Positions 59,559-64,000 of a stretch of 64,000 nt of DNA are shown one piece after another (within the stretch, counting starts at the first letter, position 1; every line of letters starts with the position of its first letter). The notes beneath the pieces are model-generated. The model was not told the DNA's origin. It ran no database searches and saw only the letters and a program-made list of their open reading frames with translations. A program made the position numbers and the translations under genes. Source of the stretch: Kitasatospora mediocidica KCTC 9733 (GTDB taxonomy: Bacteria; Actinomycetota; Actinomycetes; Streptomycetales; Streptomycetaceae); the NCBI RefSeq assembly GCF_000744225.1, contig NZ_JQLN01000005.1:2565001-2629000 (forward strand), read 5' to 3'.

Positions 59559-60521
59559 GTGACGTATGAATCATCCTCCGCCGCCCCGCAGCGCCGCCCC
59601 GCCGATCTGGAGCCGGACGCCCCGGCGGTGCTGCTCGCGCCGCGGCTGGCCCAGTTCGCCGCAGTGGCCAGGCTCGAACACGTCACCCGGGCCGCCCAGT
59701 TGCTCGGCATGCCGCAGCCCACGCTCTCCCGGGCGGTGGCCCGGCTGGAGGACGACCTCGGCGTCGCGCTGCTGGCCCGGCAGGGCCGGACGGTCCGGCT
59801 CACCCGGGCCGGGCGGATGCTGCTCGACGCGGTGGAGCGCGCGCTGGCGGAGGTCGAGCGCGGCGCGGAGGCGGTCCGCGCGGAGGCCGACCCGGCGTCG
59901 GGACGGGTGGCCTTCGGCTTTCTGCACACCCTGGGGACGGACGCCGTCCCGGCGCTGCTGCGCGGCTTCCGGGCCGAGTATCCACAGGTGCGCTTCCAGC
60001 TGGTGCAGGACTACGTGGTCGCGATGCTGGCCCGGATGCGGGCCGGCGAGCTGGACCTCTGCCTGGTCTCGCCGATCCCGGACGAGCCGGATCTGGTCAC
60101 CCGCCCGCTCGACGAGCAGCGGCTCAACCTGGCCGTACCCTCCGACCACCGGCTGGCGGGGCGGCGCCGGATCCGGCTGGCGGAGGTCGCCGAGGAGCCG
60201 TTCGTCGCGGTCGGGCCGGGGTACGGACTGCGGCAGATCACCGCCGACTTCTGCGCGCAGGCCGGGTTCGCGCCGCGGATCGCCTTCGAGGGGGAGGAGG
60301 TCGAGACGCTGCGCGGGCTGGTCGCGGCGGGTCTCGGGGTGGCGCTGCTGCCGCCGGGGCTGGTGCCGCGTCCGGGGGTGGTGGAGCTGGAGGTGACGGC
60401 GCCGCGGACCCGGCGCGCGATCGGTCTCGCCTGGCCGGCGGGCCGGCCGTTGACCCCGCCGGTGGAGGCGTTCCGGGACTTCGTCCTGGCCCGGCGCGGA
60501 CGCCTGTTGGAGCACGACTGA
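59559..60521 (+). CDS. LysR family transcriptional regulator
   Basis: The 320-residue protein has the LysR helix-turn-helix at residues ~28-85 (QFAAVARLEHVTRAAQLLG, QPTLSRAVARLEDDLGVALLARQGR) and a substrate-binding domain from ~105 (RVAFGFLHTLG, VPSDHRLAG, GLGVALLPPGLV). The start is the GTG at 59559; an in-frame ATG at 59523 would place the operator inside the gene. It probably regulates the divergent MFS gene in response to a small molecule. Confidence 0.92.
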   Translation: MTYESSSAAPQRRPADLEPDAPAVLLAPRLAQFAAVARLEHVTRAAQLLGMPQPTLSRAVARLEDDLGVALLARQGRTVRLTRAGRMLLDAVERALAEVERGAEAVRAEADPASGRVAFGFLHTLGTDAVPALLRGFRAEYPQVRFQLVQDYVVAMLARMRAGELDLCLVSPIPDEPDLVTRPLDEQRLNLAVPSDHRLAGRRRIRLAEVAEEPFVAVGPGYGLRQITADFCAQAGFAPRIAFEGEEVETLRGLVAAGLGVALLPPGLVPRPGVVELEVTAPRTRRAIGLAWPAGRPLTPPVEAFRDFVLARRGRLLEHD

Positions 60522-60589
60522 CGGTGGCGGCGCGGCGCTGCCGCCCGAGGGTGGACGGATCGCCCCGGAGCCGCGTGGCGGGTAGGAAT

Positions 60590-60611
60590 CTACGCGCGTA
60601 GGGGCTACACT
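60590..60611 (+). promoter_or_regulatory. add promoter with CTACGCGCGTAG operator in the spacer
   Basis: CTACGCGCGTAG (60590-60601) is a perfect 12-bp palindrome, 4 nt before the -10-like TACACT (60606-60611). The add ATG is 6 nt after that hexamer, so transcription probably starts at or near the ATG. Confidence 0.6.
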
Positions 60612-60617
60612 CCCGCA

Positions 60618-61766
60618 ATGGAAAAGCAGATCTCAGTCCCCGCGGGCACCACGGCCCCGCGTATCCCCACCGCCGACCAGATCAAGCGCGCGCCGAAGGT
60701 GCTGCTGCACGATCACCTGGACGGCGGCCTGCGCCCCGAGACCATCGTCGAACTGGCCGCCGCCTGCGGCTACCAGGGGCTCCCCACCACCGATCCGACC
60801 AAGCTGGGCGTCTGGTTCCGCGAGGCCGCGGACTCCGGTTCGCTGGTGCGCTACCTGGAGACCTTCGCGCACACCTGCGCCGTCATGCAGACCCGTGAGG
60901 CGCTGATCAAGGTCGCCGCCGACTGCGCCGAGGACCTGGCCGCCGACGGCGTCGTCTACGCCGAGGTGCGCTACGCCCCCGAGCAGCACCTGGAGGCCGG
61001 GCTGACCCTCGACGAGGTCGTCGAGGCGGTCAACGAGGGCTTCCGCCTCGGCGAGGCCAACGCCCGCGCGAACGGCGACCGGATCCGGGTCGGCACCCTG
61101 CTCACCGCGATGCGGCACGCCGCGCGCTCGCAGGAGATCGCCGAGCTGGCCAACCGCTACCGCGACCAGGGCGTCGTCGGCTTCGACATCGCGGGCGCGG
61201 AGGCCGGCCACCCGCCGACCCGTCACCAGGGCGCCTTCGACTACCTCAAGGGCGAGAACAACCACTTCACCATCCACGCGGGCGAGGCCTTCGGTCTGCC
61301 GTCGATCTGGGAGGCCCTGCAGTGCTGCGGCGCCGACCGGCTCGGCCACGGCGTGCGGATCATCGACGACATCACGGTGCACGAGGACGGCACCGTCACG
61401 CTCGGCCGGCTGGCCGCGTACGTGCGCGACAAGCGGATCCCGCTGGAGATGTGCCCGACCTCCAACCTGCAGACCGCGGCGGCGACTTCGTACGCCGAGC
61501 ACCCGATCGGGCTGCTCAGCCGGCTGAAGTTCCGGGTCACCGTCAACACCGACAACCGGCTGATGAGCGGGACCAGCATGAGCCAGGAGTTCGCGCACCT
61601 GGTGGAGGCCTTCGGCTACACCCTGGACGACATGTCCTGGTTCGCCACCAACGCCATGAAGTCGGCGTTCCTCCCGTTCGACGAGCGGCTCGCCATGATC
61701 AACGACGTGATCAAGCCCGGCTATGCCGAGCTCAAGGCCGAGTGGCTGTTCGGAACCTCTGCCTGA
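60618..61766 (+). CDS. add: Adenosine deaminase
   Basis: Add converts adenosine and deoxyadenosine to inosine forms. The 382-residue zinc enzyme has HDHLDG at residues 31-36, the catalytic HAGEAFG near 215, DRLGHGVRI near 238 and NTDNRLMS near 313, where the second Asp of the usual D-D motif is Asn (T-D-N), as in many actinobacterial Add proteins. The ATG at 60618 has no ribosome-binding site and a -10 element ends 6 nt upstream, which suggests a leaderless mRNA. It completes the nucleoside salvage genes of the window. Confidence 0.95.
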   Translation: MEKQISVPAGTTAPRIPTADQIKRAPKVLLHDHLDGGLRPETIVELAAACGYQGLPTTDPTKLGVWFREAADSGSLVRYLETFAHTCAVMQTREALIKVAADCAEDLAADGVVYAEVRYAPEQHLEAGLTLDEVVEAVNEGFRLGEANARANGDRIRVGTLLTAMRHAARSQEIAELANRYRDQGVVGFDIAGAEAGHPPTRHQGAFDYLKGENNHFTIHAGEAFGLPSIWEALQCCGADRLGHGVRIIDDITVHEDGTVTLGRLAAYVRDKRIPLEMCPTSNLQTAAATSYAEHPIGLLSRLKFRVTVNTDNRLMSGTSMSQEFAHLVEAFGYTLDDMSWFATNAMKSAFLPFDERLAMINDVIKPGYAELKAEWLFGTSA

Positions 61767-61977
61767 GGCAACGTCAAGTCCGCGTGAATGTCGGCTAGTC
61801 GGACGGTCTGACGAGTAATCCGAACGGGTTACACGCCTTTGGTCCACGCACTGCGTCGTGCCTACGGTGGGCCAGTCACGATGACACGGTGCAACGGCGT
61901 TCGCCTCGGCGGCCGCCTCGACGACCGCCCTGGCGGCCGTCGGTGCGCCGGCCCGACGAGGACACGAGGACGCACTC

Positions 61978-62382
61978 ATGAAGCAGGCCACTCTCAAGGT
62001 CGCCGGTACCGCCGCGCTCGGCGTCGCCATCGCTGCGGTCGCGGCCGGTTCCGCCTCCGCTGCCGCCGGCGCCGGCGGTCTCGGGCTCCCCACCACCGCA
62101 CTGACGGACGGTGGGCTGACCGGCACGGCCACCAGCAGCCTGAGCAAGGCCCCCGCGGTCGGCGGCCCGGTCGCGCAGACCATGGGCACGCTCAACCCGA
62201 GCGCCGGTGCCCCGGCCGCCGCCGCGCCGGTCGCCGACGCCGCCGCCCCGGCCGCGACGCGTGCCACGGGCCTGCCCACCGGCGCGCTGACCGGTCTGGC
62301 CGGCAAGGCGCAGGGCCCGGTCGCCGGTCTGGTGGGTGGAGTCTCCCCGGTCAGCGGCGGCCTGCCCGGCCTCGGCGGCTGA
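61978..62382 (+). CDS. Small secreted Ala/Gly/Pro-rich protein
   Basis: The 134-residue product has a clear signal peptide (MKQATLKVAGTAALGVAIAA, cut after SASA near residue 29). The mature part is rich in Ala, Gly, Pro, Thr and Leu, with repeated GLxGxxG-like turns (LTGLAGKAQGPVAGLVGG, GLPGLGG), no cysteines and no enzyme motif. The ATG has GAGGA 8-10 nt upstream. The 211-bp leader contains an imperfect GTAATCCGAACGGGTTAC palindrome. Such proteins are common in Streptomyces and probably belong to the cell surface; function unknown. Confidence 0.75.
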   Translation: MKQATLKVAGTAALGVAIAAVAAGSASAAAGAGGLGLPTTALTDGGLTGTATSSLSKAPAVGGPVAQTMGTLNPSAGAPAAAAPVADAAAPAATRATGLPTGALTGLAGKAQGPVAGLVGGVSPVSGGLPGLGG

Positions 62383-62398
62383 GCCGGTCGTCACAGGC

Positions 62399-62443
62399 GA
62401 GGGGGCCGTCCGTTCTGCTCGGCGCAGAACGGACGGCCCCCTC
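62399..62443. terminator. Bidirectional terminator
   Basis: A perfect 20-bp stem (62399-62418 with 62424-62443) and 5-nt loop lies between the convergent secreted-protein and PspC genes. Confidence 0.92.
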
Positions 62444-62478
62444 GGCCGTTCGCGGCGGGCGCGGAGCCCGGCGGGCGG

Positions 62479-62661
62479 TCACGGCTCCTGCGGGAGCAGC
62501 AGCCAGAGCGCCAGGTAGATCAGGAACTGCGGTCCGGGCAGCAGGCAGGACGCCAGGAAGATCAGCCGGACCGTCCACGGAGCGAGGCCGAAGCGCTCGG
62601 CGATCCCGGCGCAGACGCCGGCGATGACGCGGTGGTGACGGGGGCGGGCGAGGGTGCGCAT
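62479..62661 (-). CDS. PspC domain-containing membrane protein
   Basis: The 60-residue protein is a stand-alone PspC domain: a basic start (ARPRHHR), the motif VIAGVCAGIAERFGL at residues 12-26, and one helix (FLIYLALWLLLP) after the typical WTVRLIFL. PspC proteins sense or respond to membrane stress. It is preceded by 204 bp without a gene and converges on the secreted-protein gene. Confidence 0.92.
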   Translation of the reverse strand: MRTLARPRHHRVIAGVCAGIAERFGLAPWTVRLIFLASCLLPGPQFLIYLALWLLLPQEP

Positions 62662-62865
62662 AGCGGGCTCCGAGTGGTCGTGCGGTCCGGTCGGCCTTGT
62701 CCCGACTGGTCCGGGGGCCTGTCACCATCCTGCGGCGGCGGGCCCGATCGGACGTCGGCCGCAGTGTCGATCCGCGACCCCGGTGTCTTCCCGGGGTGCG
62801 GCGGCCGCTTCTCGGGGTCACCGTCAGGGTCGTCCCGGAGCCCGTCGTCGGCTAGTGCCGTGGGC

Positions 62866-63663
62866 TCAGCCCCGGCCGGCCTTGACCAGGCTCGGCGGGC
62901 GCGGCGCGGCGACCAGCGGGCTGCCGGGCAGGGCGACCGGGAGCCGCGCCGCGGTGGGCGCTTCATGACGGGCGACGGGTACCGGCGGTGCGCTGGGTGC
63001 CTGCGGCGCGGCCGGCTCGGACCCGCCCGGCGCGTGCTCGGCCGAGAGGCGTGCCCGCAGCATCGCGCGCCCGCCGGGTACCGCCGCCAGATGCAGCAGT
63101 GCGGCGCCGATCACCCCGAGCACGATGTCGTCGACGTTCAGCACCTGTCCGGCCCACGAGGTCCGGAGGAACTCCAGCGTGGTGGCGATCACCGTGGTGG
63201 CCCCGACCACCTGCGCGAACGAGGGCAGCCAGGCAGTCCGCAGCCGTCCGCCCGCCAGGGGGAGCAGTACGCCGAGCGGCGCCAGCGGCAGCAGGCCGTC
63301 GGCCAGCCGCCGCAGTCCGGCGCCGCCGCCCTCCGCGAAGGCGCGGCGGACCGAGCCGAAGGGCGTCAAGGTGGTGTCGTAGGCCCAGCCTGCCCCGCTG
63401 GTACGCAGCGCCAGCCAGCAGCTCAGTGCGAGGAAGAGCGTGAGCAGCACCAGCCCGGCGGTCCGGGCGGTCCGGGAGACCGCGTCGGGCGAGGGCGCGG
63501 CGGAGGGCGCCGGCGAGGGCGTCGGGCCAAGCGGATCCCGTGGGCGCCAGGGGCTCTGCCCGGGGGAAGCGCTTGCCTCCGGCAGGGCGCCTGCGCCCTG
63601 CCGACGGGATCCGATCCGCACGCTGTCGCGCGCTGGTCGCGCGCTGGTGCCATCTCGCTGCAC
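62866..63663 (-). CDS. VanZ family membrane protein
   Basis: The 265-residue protein has four hydrophobic helices. The VanZ pattern is LTPFGSVRRAF, then LLPLAPLGVLLPL, TLEFLRTSW and NVDDIVLGVIGA. The VanZ name comes from teicoplanin resistance, but most actinobacterial members have no known role. The start is uncertain: the GTG at 63663 has GGGAG close upstream and the GTG at 63621 has none. The first ~45 residues are encoded by DNA containing an inverted-repeat block (63532-63613) and are unlikely to be conserved. The tail is Pro/Ala-rich. Confidence 0.82.
   Translation of the reverse strand: MQRDGTSARPARDSVRIGSRRQGAGALPEASASPGQSPWRPRDPLGPTPSPAPSAAPSPDAVSRTARTAGLVLLTLFLALSCWLALRTSGAGWAYDTTLTPFGSVRRAFAEGGGAGLRRLADGLLPLAPLGVLLPLAGGRLRTAWLPSFAQVVGATTVIATTLEFLRTSWAGQVLNVDDIVLGVIGAALLHLAAVPGGRAMLRARLSAEHAPGGSEPAAPQAPSAPPVPVARHEAPTAARLPVALPGSPLVAAPRPPSLVKAGRG
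63532..63613. repeat. Nested inverted repeats inside the VanZ gene start
   Basis: An outer 10-bp inverted repeat CGGATCCCGT (63532-63541) / ACGGGATCCG (63604-63613) encloses a second palindrome GGCAGGGCGC-CT-GCGCCCTGCC (63581-63602). The block lies within the amino-terminal coding part of VanZ and looks inserted, but no target duplication is visible. Confidence 0.6.
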
Positions 63664-63721
63664 GTCTCCCAGGACGCGGCGATCCGCCGTCGCGGTTCCC
63701 CCGGGCGTGCGCCCGGGCGGG

Positions 63722-64000
63722 TCAGCCGCAGCTGGGCGGGCTGCTCGGGGTCGGGCTCGGCGTCGGGAGGGCACTGAAGAGGCTGCCGGTGGGCGGCGCC
63801 GTCGAGGGCATGACGCCTGGTGCGACCGGGCGGGGGAGGCCCGGGCTGTGCGGTGCGGGCGCCGGGGTGGACGCTGCGGCCGGTACGTGCACCGGGCTCG
63901 GGCAGGCCGTCCGGCTGGCGGGCGCGCCGGCGTCGACGGGGACGGCGGTCGGGCGGATCCCGCAGCCGGTGGCCAGCAGCGCGGTGAACGCCGCTGCACC
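63722..64000 (-). CDS. Lipoprotein, carboxy-terminal part (5' end outside window)
   Basis: The minus-strand frame is open from base 64000 to the TGA at 63722-63724 (92 residues seen). It begins inside a signal peptide (FTALLATGC, a lipobox), followed by a short Pro/Ser/Thr/Ala-rich mature chain with a few cysteines (TACPSP; final SCG) and no folded-domain motif. Only the first signal-peptide residues are missing. It lies 58 bp upstream of the VanZ start on the same strand and may share a transcript with it. Confidence 0.75.
   Translation of the reverse strand, partial: GAAAFTALLATGCGIRPTAVPVDAGAPASRTACPSPVHVPAAASTPAPAPHSPGLPRPVAPGVMPSTAPPTGSLFSALPTPSPTPSSPPSCG

Noticed and set aside
1..64000. 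rRNA, tRNA, prophage and biosynthetic gene cluster signatures
   Set aside because: None was recognised in any intergenic region or gene; no integrase, tail, PKS or NRPS sequence is present.

Overview
This window is a very GC-rich actinobacterial chromosome segment of the Streptomyces/Kitasatospora type. The evidence is strongly biased third-codon positions, many GTG and TTG starts, stop/start overlaps (ATGA, GTGA), a purN-purH ... mdh ... sdhCDAB ... nucleoside-transport ... add gene order familiar from Streptomyces cores, and lineage-typical small families (DUF397 with Scr1-type XRE regulators, DUF3017, DUF6350, an SCO4848-like membrane protein). It is mostly core chromosome with small accessory and decayed patches. 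I saw no rRNA, tRNA, CRISPR array or prophage.

Layout. 1-4199: a MoxR ATPase / DUF5682 / VWA operon. 4480-6568: sucCD (succinyl-CoA synthetase). 6697-10533: a LuxR-HTH/sigma-like/membrane fusion protein, a DUF6350 membrane protein and a proline-rich membrane protein. 11035-13274: purN-purH (late purine synthesis). 13404-16121: a VOC protein and a whiJ-like regulator cluster (two DUF397 genes, XRE regulator, divergent RsbW-type ATPase plus a small protein). 16188-18351: four small membrane proteins (two RDD, DUF2752, DUF4190). 18495-19016: a 3' relic of folD followed by DUF3017. 19260-23291: mdh, a CBS/CorC membrane protein, trpS and a 2H phosphoesterase. 23312-33310: surface-polymer functions (two multi-pass membrane proteins and two CDP-glycerol polymerase-type enzymes) interrupted by a 158-bp MITE-like element. 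33604-37493: YihY/BrkB, a methyltransferase, a D,D-carboxypeptidase and an SCO4848-like protein. 37683-41111: sdhCDAB on the minus strand. 41353-47793: lipoprotein, OHCU decarboxylase, secreted alpha/beta hydrolase, SDR, S53 peptidase. 48335-57349: M20 amidohydrolase and a nucleoside uptake/salvage cluster (BMP lipoprotein, ABC ATPase, two permeases, cdd, deoA). 57449-58205: a patch of decayed genes. 58202-60521: a divergent MFS/LysR pair. 60618-61766: add. 61978-64000: a small secreted protein, PspC, VanZ and a partial lipoprotein.

How the parts work together: sucCD, mdh and sdhCDAB give three TCA-cycle units, and two of them carry striking palindromes upstream (TTGAT-N4-ATCAA before sdhC; an 8-2-8 palindrome before mdh). 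The nucleoside genes form an uptake-to-catabolism route: BMP/ABC importer, cytidine deaminase, thymidine phosphorylase, adenosine deaminase. The most interesting signal is a repeated motif with core CTACGCGCGT in the promoter regions of the BMP/ABC operon, deoA (two tandem copies, inverted) and add, with another copy upstream of purN. It looks like the operator of an undescribed local nucleoside/purine regulon. All assignments are by reading alone; no searches were run.
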